Source of the DNA: Woeseiaceae bacterium
GTDB taxonomy: Bacteria > Pseudomonadota > Gammaproteobacteria > Steroidobacterales > Woeseiaceae
Direction of reading: 5' to 3'
DNA length: 64,000 nucleotides
Assembly (NCBI GenBank): GCA_021773095.1
Contig: JAJFKR010000021.1
Span: 1-64,000 of the forward strand
The notes under the pieces are model-generated. The model was not told the DNA's origin and ran no database searches. It saw only the letters and a list, made by a program, of their open reading frames with translations. Every line of letters begins with the position of its first letter. The stretch's first letter is position 1. Made by a program: the position numbers and the translations under genes. Below are positions 19,942-27,651 of this stretch, in pieces.

Positions 19942-22404
19942 CTAGTCGGTAACCGTGAGCGACAGGATACTGTGACGAATTTCTTCTCCGAGCACCAGTC
20001 GTGCATCTGCCCCAATGCTCGTCAGATCATCGTCGAACTCAATTAACCCGTCGGGGTCGCGTCGCAACACATCGACGTCCTGCAGCGTGCGTATGAAATC
20101 GTGAAACAGCGTTTTGTTGAAGAAATCCGGGGAATGCAGGCCGTAAATCATCGATAAACGCTCAGCACTTTGCTGGCACATGTTTTCCAGGCGCTGGCGA
20201 GACAGCACGCCGGAACCGTTGCGTACCAGGATTGCGATAACGAGATAGAAACGTTGCAGCATCGGCACCATCGACTGACCCAGCATTAGCAGCTGAAACG
20301 CTTTTTCGGAGCCCGCTGGTGGCCGAACCAGCGTTTTCTTGCGGCTGCCGTAAGTCAAAATTTCCATATCAATTAAAGACCTGATCGCCTCCGAGGTCAC
20401 CGTGTCGATGTCATCCTGATCCCATTTCATGCACAACTCTTTTTTCATGAACGGGTAGATCAGGCGGATCAGGCGCTGCAATTCCGTGTGTTCAAGTTGC
20501 TGGCCCTGAATGAAGCAGCACGCAACGGAGGCTGGAATCGCCAGCAGGTGAATTATGTTGTTGCGGAAGTAGGTCATCAACACAGCCGTCTGCTCGGACA
20601 TGCGAATGATTTCGCCCATCGGGTGTGTGGAACGACTGATGACCTCCAGCTTTTCGCCGTGCTCGATAATCTGTTCGGCACTCCAGTCCGGCAGCGTAAC
20701 TGAGTCTGAATATTTGAAACGCTGCAAAACCTTCAGGCTCAATTCCAGTTGCCGGCGTAATTCGTGCAGACCGATCGTTTGCTTTGGCGTTGCCAGGAGA
20801 ACGTAAGCCAGCAAACTGATCGGCGTCACGGCCGCGGCCGAGTTAATACCCTGCATGATCTGCGTGCCGAGCTCTTCCACGATCCCGGCCAGCCAGGGTG
20901 GTCGCTCGCCATTCTCAGATTCGTAGCTGCGCCACTCCGGATACAGGCGATCAAGGATGGGCTGTAGTTCGACCGGTTCTGCGATATTGACGTAGACCTT
21001 GCCGAAATGATCCCGCAATGATTTGATCGATCGGAACAGACCACCGATCGATTCCTTTTTCTTTTGGGCACCACCGAGTTCACTGATAAAAGAATCGCCC
21101 TCGATCAACTTTTCATAGCCGAAGTAAATGGGCACAAAAACAATCGGCCGCCGTGGGCTCTTGACGTAGGAGTTAACGGTCATCACCAGCATGCCGCCTT
21201 TCGGTGCGAGCAGGCGTCCCGTTCGGCTGCGGCCGCCTTCAACGAAGTACTCCATCGAGCTGCCCTTTATGAGTACCTGGTTGATGTAGGCGTCGAAGAC
21301 CGCTGCGTACAAGCGGTTGCCTTTGAAGGTTCGCCGTAGAAAAAAAGCGCCACCACGACGAAGAATACCGCCCACTACGGGCATATTCAGATTGATGCCG
21401 GCGGCGACGTGTGGCAGATGCAAACCTTCCTCATAAGTGACGTAGCCGAGCAACAGGTAGTCAATGTGACTACGGTGGCACGGCACGTAGATAACCTCCT
21501 TTTCCTTCGCGACATCATGCAAACGCTGCATGTGATTGACTTCGACGCCGTCATATATTTTGTTCCAGAGCCACCTCAGTAGCCGTACCAGAACACGGAT
21601 GGTCGGAAAGGAAATATCCGCGGCGATTTCCAGTGCGTACTTTTCGGCCTTGCGTCGTGCCACCTCCTGTTTGCGATAGTCGTCACCCGCTTCAGCATTA
21701 ATAGCCCGGCGCACCTCGGGTGCATGCAGTACCTGTTTTACCAGCGTTCTGCGGTGCGACAAATCGGGACCGACCGTGGCGGTGCGGCGTTTTCGAAAAT
21801 GCACCCGCAAAATTCGGGACGCTTTTCGAACGGCAATTTTCGGTTCACAGTCGTCGGAGCAAATCGATCGCAGCGGCAGTGCGTGACTGAACCGGAGCAA
21901 TGTATTTCGACCGTGGAGTAGCGTGACGAACAGTTTTCGCGTTCTGCCGATAATGTCCCAGTTTTCGGACAACAGCAGTTTAAAAACAGAACGCTCTTTG
22001 TCGGGGGACCGGCCCCAATAGATGGCAACCGGGATCAGCAGTAACTCCTGCTCACATTTGTCTGCACCGTCGACCAGACGCTTGAGTCGGCGCGATCCGA
22101 TCGTGCTTGGACGACGGGGCCAGAATCCCTTCATGCGTCGCATGACGACGAATCGCTTTGCCTCGCGCACACCACAAAATTCAAATGATTCGGTGGGTGA
22201 TGGCATGCCGTGCTCGGCACAGGCCCTCTCCAGTGCCAATACATCGGCAAGACCGCCTGTCTCAAGCACATAACAAACGGCAGCATCGCTATCGGTGATG
22301 TGCTCCGCAGGACTGTCGGGCCGGACGGCGGGGCGCGCCCAGAAAGAGAACACCTTACCGGCCACCCAGTAAAGCGGGCGAAATATGAATCCTGCGATGC
22401 TCAT
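19942..22404 (-). CDS. plsB: Glycerol-3-phosphate 1-O-acyltransferase PlsB
   Basis: Membrane-bound enzyme that acylates sn-1 of glycerol-3-phosphate, the first step of phospholipid synthesis. It has 820 residues from the ATG at 22404, as expected for PlsB (about 807 in E. coli). Acyltransferase motifs are VPCHRSHIDYLLL (HX4D, near residues 313-318), GGAFFLRRTF, FVEGGRSRTGRLL and PIVFVPIYFGYEKL. The frame extends to 22476, but MSIAGFIFRPLYW is the natural start. It is divergent from a PqqB-like gene with a 116-base shared upstream region. Confidence 0.95.
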   Translation of the reverse strand: MSIAGFIFRPLYWVAGKVFSFWARPAVRPDSPAEHITDSDAAVCYVLETGGLADVLALERACAEHGMPSPTESFEFCGVREAKRFVVMRRMKGFWPRRPSTIGSRRLKRLVDGADKCEQELLLIPVAIYWGRSPDKERSVFKLLLSENWDIIGRTRKLFVTLLHGRNTLLRFSHALPLRSICSDDCEPKIAVRKASRILRVHFRKRRTATVGPDLSHRRTLVKQVLHAPEVRRAINAEAGDDYRKQEVARRKAEKYALEIAADISFPTIRVLVRLLRWLWNKIYDGVEVNHMQRLHDVAKEKEVIYVPCHRSHIDYLLLGYVTYEEGLHLPHVAAGINLNMPVVGGILRRGGAFFLRRTFKGNRLYAAVFDAYINQVLIKGSSMEYFVEGGRSRTGRLLAPKGGMLVMTVNSYVKSPRRPIVFVPIYFGYEKLIEGDSFISELGGAQKKKESIGGLFRSIKSLRDHFGKVYVNIAEPVELQPILDRLYPEWRSYESENGERPPWLAGIVEELGTQIMQGINSAAAVTPISLLAYVLLATPKQTIGLHELRRQLELSLKVLQRFKYSDSVTLPDWSAEQIIEHGEKLEVISRSTHPMGEIIRMSEQTAVLMTYFRNNIIHLLAIPASVACCFIQGQQLEHTELQRLIRLIYPFMKKELCMKWDQDDIDTVTSEAIRSLIDMEILTYGSRKKTLVRPPAGSEKAFQLLMLGQSMVPMLQRFYLVIAILVRNGSGVLSRQRLENMCQQSAERLSMIYGLHSPDFFNKTLFHDFIRTLQDVDVLRRDPDGLIEFDDDLTSIGADARLVLGEEIRHSILSLTVTD

Positions 22405-22520
22405 GGCGGACAAGTCTACCCAATAGTTGATGTCAGCAGGTCGTTGACTTTTGAGTATTTTCGGCGTTCCGGTCACTCAATTGCCGTACACTTTGCCAGG
22501 GAAATCCAAGGAGTAACAAG

Positions 22521-23441
22521 ATGTTGCGACGAATCGTTCTGTTCGTGTTGTGCATGCCGGCGGTTGCACTCGCCGGACCCAATGTCTATCTGCAGGTATT
22601 GGGCATTGCGCAGGACGCCGGTTATCCGCAAACGAACTGCTTTAAGCCTCACTGCATGCGGGCCTGGGAAGACAAGAGCCTGCGCCGTTTAACGAGTTCT
22701 ATTGCTGTTGTCGATACCGTATCGAAGACGAAATACCTGTTTGACGCCACGCCGGATATGAGCGAGCAACTCTATGTGCTTCACCAGTCTGCGCCGGATA
22801 CTGAGTACACGCTGGACGGCGTATTTTTGACGCATGCACATATTGGTCACTACACGGGACTGATGCACTTCGGTCACGAGGCCGCCGGAGCTAAAGGCAT
22901 TCCGGTCTACGCTATGCCAGTTATGACCAGTTTCCTGTCAAGCAATGGTCCGTGGGATCAGTTGGTTCGTTATAACAATATCGAACTAATGCCGCTCAGC
23001 GACGGGACGCCTGTTGAGATGAACGCACGTCTCGTTGTCACACCGGTACAGGTTCCGCACCGGAAAGAATATTCCGAGACGGTCGGGTATCGAATTGATG
23101 GTCCCAACAAGTCGGCCGTATTTATCCCGGATATCGACAAGTGGGAAGACTGGGAAACGGACATCCGTGCCGTGATTCGGGGAGTCGATTACGCGCTGCT
23201 CGACGCGTCTTTCTACGCTGACGGAGAGTTGAAAAATCGTGACATGAGTGTGATCAGGCATCCGCATGTGGTGGAAAGCATGGATCTGTTCGAAGACCTG
23301 ACGGACGAAGAAAAGTCGCGCGTGATTTTCATCCACATGAACCACACGAATCCGCTCTTGATTGACGGCAGCCCGGCACAGACGGAAGTGGAACGTCGCG
23401 GCTTCAGGTTTGCGCGCGAAGGAATGCGTTTGGATCTTTAG
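22521..23441 (+). CDS. Secreted metallo-beta-lactamase-fold protein, PqqB-like
   Basis: A 306-residue protein with a clear signal peptide (ending CMPAVALAG). The MBL-fold region resembles PqqB: YLQVLGIAQDAGYPQ with a Cys-containing NCFKPHCMRAW segment, TSSIAVVD, then FLTHAHIGHYTGLMHFG as the metal-binding motif and a final FIHMNHTNP. In the HxHxDH motif the Asp position is Gly (HAHIGH), as in PqqB proteins. No other pqq gene is present and the protein is exported, so PQQ synthesis is not implied. A hydrolase or nuclease role is possible; the substrate is unknown. Confidence 0.82.
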   Translation: MLRRIVLFVLCMPAVALAGPNVYLQVLGIAQDAGYPQTNCFKPHCMRAWEDKSLRRLTSSIAVVDTVSKTKYLFDATPDMSEQLYVLHQSAPDTEYTLDGVFLTHAHIGHYTGLMHFGHEAAGAKGIPVYAMPVMTSFLSSNGPWDQLVRYNNIELMPLSDGTPVEMNARLVVTPVQVPHRKEYSETVGYRIDGPNKSAVFIPDIDKWEDWETDIRAVIRGVDYALLDASFYADGELKNRDMSVIRHPHVVESMDLFEDLTDEEKSRVIFIHMNHTNPLLIDGSPAQTEVERRGFRFAREGMRLDL

Positions 23442-23463
23442 CCCGACTTGCGCCTGAACACGT

Positions 23464-23569
23464 GTAGGAGCGCGCCCTGCGCGCGACCACCGGTTGAGTT
23501 GTGATGCGGATATTGTCTCTTCGCAGCCTGCGGCTGCCGCTTCGCTTCGCGCGCAGGGCGCGCTCCTAC
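23464..23569. repeat. Inverted pair of GTAG REP elements (REPIN-like)
   Basis: Two copies of the GTAGGAGCGCGCCCTGCGCGCGA sequence face each other: the left starts at 23464 and the right, on the minus strand, ends with CTAC at 23566-23569. About 60 bases lie between, including a smaller palindrome (CGCAGCCTGCGGCTG). REP pairs in this orientation are the usual mobile form, moved in trans by a RAYT transposase; no RAYT gene is in this window. The right copy truncates the neighbouring HNH-type gene. Confidence 0.85.
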
Positions 23570-23754
23570 GGGTCACACCGAAAGGCAAGCCACTCGGCAC
23601 AGCTCTTAAGGCCCCACCTCAGCCAACCAGACCGTTCATCGAACTCACGGATGAGCACCAGCAACTCATAAGTGGCGGCATTGATGTGCTTACAAAGGGT
23701 GAGAATATTGCGATCGAGATCCTCGATCGGAGCGAGGTCAGTGGCGGCTTTCAT
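23566..23754 (-). pseudogene. 5' remnant of a DUF222/HNH endonuclease gene cut by a REP
   Basis: From ATG 23754, with AGGAAG seven bases upstream, the frame reads 62 residues. They include HINAATYELLVLIREFDER, then GWLRWGLKSCAEWLAFRC. This is the conserved N-terminus of DUF222-containing HNH endonucleases, where the consensus continues after SCAHWLNWRCG. Here the frame meets the REP at once and stops on its TAG (23568-23566). Nothing downstream of the REP pair restores the rest of the protein, so this is a truncated gene. Confidence 0.72.
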
Positions 23755-23836
23755 GGCACTTCCTTGTGGAGGAACGGTACCTGTTATTATACCCAAAAAC
23801 AGAGTTAAATACTTTTACAAAACAGGTACTTATGTG

Positions 23837-23941
23837 CTATTTCTTGTGCCCGACAGAGAGCAACGTGCCAATGAAGACTGCGACACCGATGATTAATAGA
23901 ATAACGGCAAGGAGAGAACTGTTTGGTTCGTTGGCAAGCAT
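23837..23941 (-). CDS. Possible 34-residue single-span membrane peptide
   Basis: An ATG at 23941 preceded by GAGGGA, with 5 bases between, opens a frame of 34 codons ending at TAG 23837. The peptide has a polar start (MLANEPNSS), one strongly hydrophobic span (LLAVILLIIGVAVFIGTLL) and a basic end (GHKK), which fits inner-membrane small proteins. I recognise no family. The rest of the 328-base interval between the HNH remnant and the next gene shows nothing else I can support. Confidence 0.45.
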   Translation of the reverse strand: MLANEPNSSLLAVILLIIGVAVFIGTLLSVGHKK

Positions 23942-24124
23942 TTTTCCCTCACTATTTCTCTATACCGAAAACGGGTAAGACCCCAATCCCCGCCCGGCCC
24001 AAAAGAGCGTTACTGCGGGAACGTCAGCTTCGACTGGCTGCTCTTGAATTCAGCTGTCGGTCACGCCACGTCCTGGAAAATCTCTGCACTCGGCCAGAAG
24101 GGGCCATTCAAGAATTAGTTTGGC

Positions 24125-24493
24125 TTAGCCCGCCGGCTTACCGATTGTGCTCCTCAGGCAGAATTCATCAGCATAAGTCTCGAACCACCGAGTACTAATC
24201 AACTTGCTCACACCAAACTTTCCTATAGCCTTGTCCACCTCGTCTACGTAAACATCACCGTACTTATTTCGAAGGCTGTCGTGCTTATTAAGCAAAGGGA
24301 TGTACCTTCCAAGGTAAACTTGGAATGCACCGACGACCATCAATCCCAGACCCATGAAGAGAAATTCCCGCTTGTCGGTAATCCAAACAACTACGGAGAC
24401 TATGACTCCCATGAATATGAGAGCCTTGACGTATTCGACCAACAATGAGCGTCTGATTTGGTGAATGATGTTTTTCGAAGCATCCATTGTCAT
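24125..24493 (-). CDS. Hypothetical membrane protein with two spans
   Basis: A 122-residue protein that I do not recognise. Two adjacent hydrophobic segments are visible (ALIFMGVIVSVVVWITD and FLFMGLGLMVVGAFQVYLG), followed by a charged soluble tail with KYGDVYVDEVDKAIGKFG. The start could be the ATG at 24493 or the one two codons later. Neighbours are a truncated gene and lipoproteins, so this is accessory DNA. No role is proposed. Confidence 0.55.
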   Translation of the reverse strand: MTMDASKNIIHQIRRSLLVEYVKALIFMGVIVSVVVWITDKREFLFMGLGLMVVGAFQVYLGRYIPLLNKHDSLRNKYGDVYVDEVDKAIGKFGVSKLISTRWFETYADEFCLRSTIGKPAG

Positions 24494-24919
24494 ATCCAGA
24501 CAGAGAATTCAATTCTATTCGACCAGTAATCCGTGATTAAAAGCATCTCGCGTAGCTTGCCAGACCAACCAAACGCGACCGGCAGCAATGGGTCACTCCA
24601 GCCTCCCAGTCTACCTGATAACCCGACACCCGAGCGACGGCTTTCCGCCGCGTTACAGGCGTTCAAGTTTGTTTTCAGACCTTTATGGGCCGCACTAATG
24701 AAGATATGCAATGGGCGATCGCTCGGAGCCTTTGTTTTCCACCCCGCGCATTAAGCCTCCCGGGTCTACTCAATGACCAGATCGTACTCATCCGAAAACT
24801 CTCCACTATCGTAGAGATAGCGCACGCGGTATTACCCGGCAAAGCCCTCTGTCGAAAACAGCAATTAGTGGTCTGTGAAGCAACAATTTACCCGCGCCTC
24901 ACCCCTTGTCTATTTACGC
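24494..24919. other. Intergenic stretch without a supportable gene
   Basis: Several open frames of 60-150 codons cross this stretch on both strands, but their translations lack recognisable motifs, have atypical composition and no good ribosome site. I see no repeat, RNA gene or palindrome here. Confidence 0.5.
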
Positions 24920-25141
24920 TCAAATGCCGGAATGTTGAAGGTATTCGCAATACGACTCATTCGGATTTCCGTACTGCGGCTCATGCGACGTCGCTGCGGT
25001 CGACGTTAGCACCAGCAACGTATCGATTATTACCTGTCTTATCGTTACGCGGCTGTCTTGTGTTTGAGTTAATGCATCCGGCTCTTGAACACAAGACGCC
25101 AAAAAGCCGAGACCGAAGCAAACGAAAATATGTTTGATCAC
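24920..25141 (-). CDS. Small predicted lipoprotein
   Basis: A 73-residue frame begins with a compact lipoprotein signal: MIKHIFVCFGLGFLASCVQE, with lipobox LASC. The start is GTG at 25141 with GAGGGG about 9 bases upstream. It lies 23 bases after the acidic lipoprotein gene on the same strand, so the two may be co-transcribed. The mature part (about 55 residues) has no known motif. The good signal argues for a real gene; the short length argues caution. Confidence 0.5.
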   Translation of the reverse strand: MIKHIFVCFGLGFLASCVQEPDALTQTQDSRVTIRQVIIDTLLVLTSTAATSHEPQYGNPNESYCEYLQHSGI

Positions 25142-25164
25142 GGCCTCGACCCCTCAACTGGACT

Positions 25165-25431
25165 TCATTCAGCGTCATCCGCCACTTCATCGACAGCTTC
25201 GTCAACCGCTTCGTCAATCGCTTCGTCAATCGCTTCCTTATGTTCTTCTGCCATGTCGCCAACATCTTCCGCATCCTGCATTACGTCTTGCATCGTGTCA
25301 GCGACCTCTGCGCCGACCGTCTCCGCCGATTCCTCAACCGTTTCTACGGCCTCGTCAGTTGAACCGCCGGAATCACCACCGCTGCATGCGAACAAAGCCA
25401 GGCTCGCCAGTAACATCAGTAAGTATTTCAT
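25165..25431 (-). CDS. Acidic repeat lipoprotein
   Basis: An 88-residue protein with a lipoprotein signal (LLMLLASLALFAC, lipobox ALFAC) and a very acidic mature part. The C-terminus is a run of four-residue units of the type (I/V)DEA, seen as EAIDEAIDEAVDEAVDE, encoded by 12-base near-perfect tandem repeats at about 25195-25240. A GGGAG ribosome site precedes the ATG. Helical, strongly negative and membrane-anchored, it could bind cations or partner proteins, but no function is known. Repeat number could vary by slippage. Confidence 0.7.
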   Translation of the reverse strand: MKYLLMLLASLALFACSGGDSGGSTDEAVETVEESAETVGAEVADTMQDVMQDAEDVGDMAEEHKEAIDEAIDEAVDEAVDEVADDAE

Positions 25432-25447
25432 TGTTTTCTCCCTTTGT

Positions 25448-25951
25448 TTAATTGCTGGTAATACTTCTTATGAATCGTTCCAGGTATTCGTTGATCTCAC
25501 TTAGATTCCCCGTCAAGCGATGATCCCCGTCCACCAAATGTAGTGTCGCGGAACACTTACGGGCAAAACGAATACTATTTTCGACCGGTACAATATCATC
25601 ATGCCAGCCGTGCACGATGCAAGTCGGCATCGCCGGCGGTGGCGGGGTTAGGTCCTCATGCCCCTCCATATAGTAAGCCGGGGCCAGCACAAACAAACCC
25701 GCGGCCCCCAATGTATCGGCAGCGGCCGTCGCGACATGACCACCCATGCTGGAGCCGACCAGGATCAACGAATCGTTGATGGCCGAACATTCGCACACGA
25801 GTTTTTCTACTCGCGCGGACGGATCGGCGATACCCTGATAGTCGATGCTGTCGACACTGCAGTCCAATCCTTTGGCGAGTTCAGACATTGCCCGAATTTT
25901 AGTGCCCCAGGGCCCACTCTCCTGACCGTGCGAAAAAATTACCGTCGTCAT
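25448..25951 (-). CDS. Alpha/beta hydrolase
   Basis: A 167-residue small serine hydrolase. It opens with VIFSHGQESGPWG (oxyanion-region HG), the nucleophile elbow is VGSSMGGHV, the acid region is VHGWHDDIVP and the catalytic His is in DGDHRL. The start is ATG at 25951, which overlaps the stop of the upstream gene by 4 bases, so it is the last gene of the GTPase/alkyltransferase operon. It resembles YqiA/RBBP9-like small esterases, but the substrate cannot be read from sequence. Confidence 0.82.
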   Translation of the reverse strand: MTTVIFSHGQESGPWGTKIRAMSELAKGLDCSVDSIDYQGIADPSARVEKLVCECSAINDSLILVGSSMGGHVATAAADTLGAAGLFVLAPAYYMEGHEDLTPPPPAMPTCIVHGWHDDIVPVENSIRFARKCSATLHLVDGDHRLTGNLSEINEYLERFIRSITSN

Positions 25952-27285
25952 ACAAGTATGCCGTCGCCCGTGTCGCAGAGTTCTTCGATATGTCGCACCA
26001 GCAGCCAGTCGCGATCCTGCCCCCACACGACGAAGTCTCCCATCCGAATCGTGGGCACACCCCAGGAACCCGAGTCCATCATCGACTCGCGATTGGCCTC
26101 TATGCCTTCCCTCCAGTCATCGCTCTGCATCGCCGTCTCAACATCTGGCCAGAACAGCCCTGTTCGCCCGGTCACCTTTCGCATGCCCTCATCCGTCGCT
26201 ACATCAATAGCCTCAGCCCAGATAGCAGCGCCCGCATTCAACAGAAAATCCCGTCCACGGCCCTCGGACTCAGCGTAGCGAAACACTGCAAGGCATCGCT
26301 CGACACCGGGACCCACCGGGTCAGCGATTTTTCCAAACGGAATATTCCGGCGAATCGCCTCCCGGAATGTGTCTTTGGCAATGTACAAAATCTTCGGTCG
26401 CGGCACCTGCATGCCGCGCATTACCATCGGCAGTACGGGCCACAACTTCAGTTCGACACCGAAAGCATCTGCGATCTGGTAGGTTTGCCGCAAAGCCAGA
26501 TAGGAATACGGGCTACGGAACGAAACGAATAACTCAATCGGTGGCAGCTCCCTTGCGGTTTGCGGAGGCTTAACCGGTAAAGATACTTTCATCGCCTGTT
26601 TGATAGATGCCAACAGCGGATCGGGTGTATCCCCTCTGGCTGCGCCGAGCTCATCCAGTCGGTCGAGCAAGTAATGCAATCGATCGATACTCCAAAACCA
26701 CTCACCAGCGTAATGCAGCATCGCGGAATTGTAATGACCGAGACTATCCTGAAGCTGTTGCGAGCGCGCGATCACTTTGCTCGCCGCTCCGTCTGTATCC
26801 ACCGCACTGCTCATGCGTGCGGCCGCTGAGCTGTCGCCGCGCCAGAAAACGGCGAGTGCCTGACGCAGCTCATTGTCAAACGACTCCGTATCGACTAATG
26901 CCGCGACTGCGTTCGAGAGACCAATGCGATACTCGGTCGGTGGCAGGCTGCCTTTGTCCAGAAAAGGAATGCCGAGCTCAGCCGCCAGTCGCGCGCAATC
27001 GGCGACGGCGTACTCAGCCAACAGGTCCGGTGCCGGTTGATACTCGTCTCCGCGCGCCTGTGAGAGATACAAGCGAAGTTCGATATCGTAGTTCGCCGCC
27101 AGGCTCGGCAGATAATGGGACAGGATGTAGGAATACGGATCGTCGAGCTGCAGGAAAACCGAAACGACATGCGGGCGTCCGCTGATGCGTCGACGCATCT
27201 CGGACAAGCGGCGCCGCATCCGGATCAAAGTCGGGCTAAAAAGAATATTAAGTAGCAGCGATCGAATTTTTGGCTCTAGATTCAT
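25948..27285 (-). CDS. Tandem DsbA/HCCA-isomerase-like thioredoxin-fold protein
   Basis: A 445-residue protein made of two thioredoxin-fold units of the DsbA/2-hydroxychromene-2-carboxylate isomerase type. The first opens with VSVFLQLDDPYSYILSHYLP (near residues 41-60), the second with IELFVSFRSPYSYLALRQ. Each carries the xxPYSY signature in place of CxxC. The second ends with the cis-Pro loop SWGVPTIRMGDFVVWGQDR. This pattern fits GST-kappa/HCCA isomerases, which use glutathione, better than disulfide oxidoreductases. No signal peptide is seen, so it is cytoplasmic. ATG at 27285 overlaps the upstream stop by 4 bases. Confidence 0.8.
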   Translation of the reverse strand: MNLEPKIRSLLLNILFSPTLIRMRRRLSEMRRRISGRPHVVSVFLQLDDPYSYILSHYLPSLAANYDIELRLYLSQARGDEYQPAPDLLAEYAVADCARLAAELGIPFLDKGSLPPTEYRIGLSNAVAALVDTESFDNELRQALAVFWRGDSSAAARMSSAVDTDGAASKVIARSQQLQDSLGHYNSAMLHYAGEWFWSIDRLHYLLDRLDELGAARGDTPDPLLASIKQAMKVSLPVKPPQTARELPPIELFVSFRSPYSYLALRQTYQIADAFGVELKLWPVLPMVMRGMQVPRPKILYIAKDTFREAIRRNIPFGKIADPVGPGVERCLAVFRYAESEGRGRDFLLNAGAAIWAEAIDVATDEGMRKVTGRTGLFWPDVETAMQSDDWREGIEANRESMMDSGSWGVPTIRMGDFVVWGQDRDWLLVRHIEELCDTGDGILV

Positions 27286-27650
27286 TCTTCGTCCCACATC
27301 GAGCTCGGCTTCCAGAGTAACTCATCGAGGCCGGGCTCCCAGCGGTATTTCTTCATGTCTACCTTGCCGTTGATGAGCGGAACACCCTCTTTGGCCAGGC
27401 GCTCACGCTGCGTCCGGAAATTCCTGCTGTTGGGGTCAAAGGCGCTTTTGCCCGACGACGTGATCACACGGTGCCAGGGTAACTCGAGATTCCCAGGCGT
27501 GTGACGCAGCGCGTAGCCGACCTGCCGGGCGCCCCGCGGAATACCGGAAATTTCAGCGATCTGGCCGTAGTTCGCAACAGACCCTTTTGGGATGTCCTGA
27601 ATCGTTTCCCAGATTCGACGCATTCGGGTTTCCCGGTCGAGCGAAGGCAT
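27282..27650 (-). CDS. atl: Alkyltransferase-like protein (ATL)
   Basis: A 122-residue homologue of the DNA-binding half of O6-alkylguanine-DNA alkyltransferase. Residues include IPKGSVANYGQIAEISGIP and the active-site position LPWHRVI, where Trp replaces the alkyl-accepting Cys of PCHR. ATL proteins of this kind bind O6-alkylguanine lesions without repair and pass them to nucleotide excision repair. A later ATG nine codons in is a possible start. It begins one base after the GTPase gene stop and overlaps the following gene. Confidence 0.88.
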   Translation of the reverse strand: MPSLDRETRMRRIWETIQDIPKGSVANYGQIAEISGIPRGARQVGYALRHTPGNLELPWHRVITSSGKSAFDPNSRNFRTQRERLAKEGVPLINGKVDMKKYRWEPGLDELLWKPSSMWDEE

Positions 27651-27651
27651 G

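Noticed and set aside
24685..25137. 150-codon open frame on the plus strand
   Set aside because: Translation has no family motif or good ribosome site, and it is antisense to a better supported lipoprotein frame.
25190..25245. Short tandem repeats as a possible CRISPR array
   Set aside because: Units are 12 bases with no spacers and lie in frame within a lipoprotein gene.
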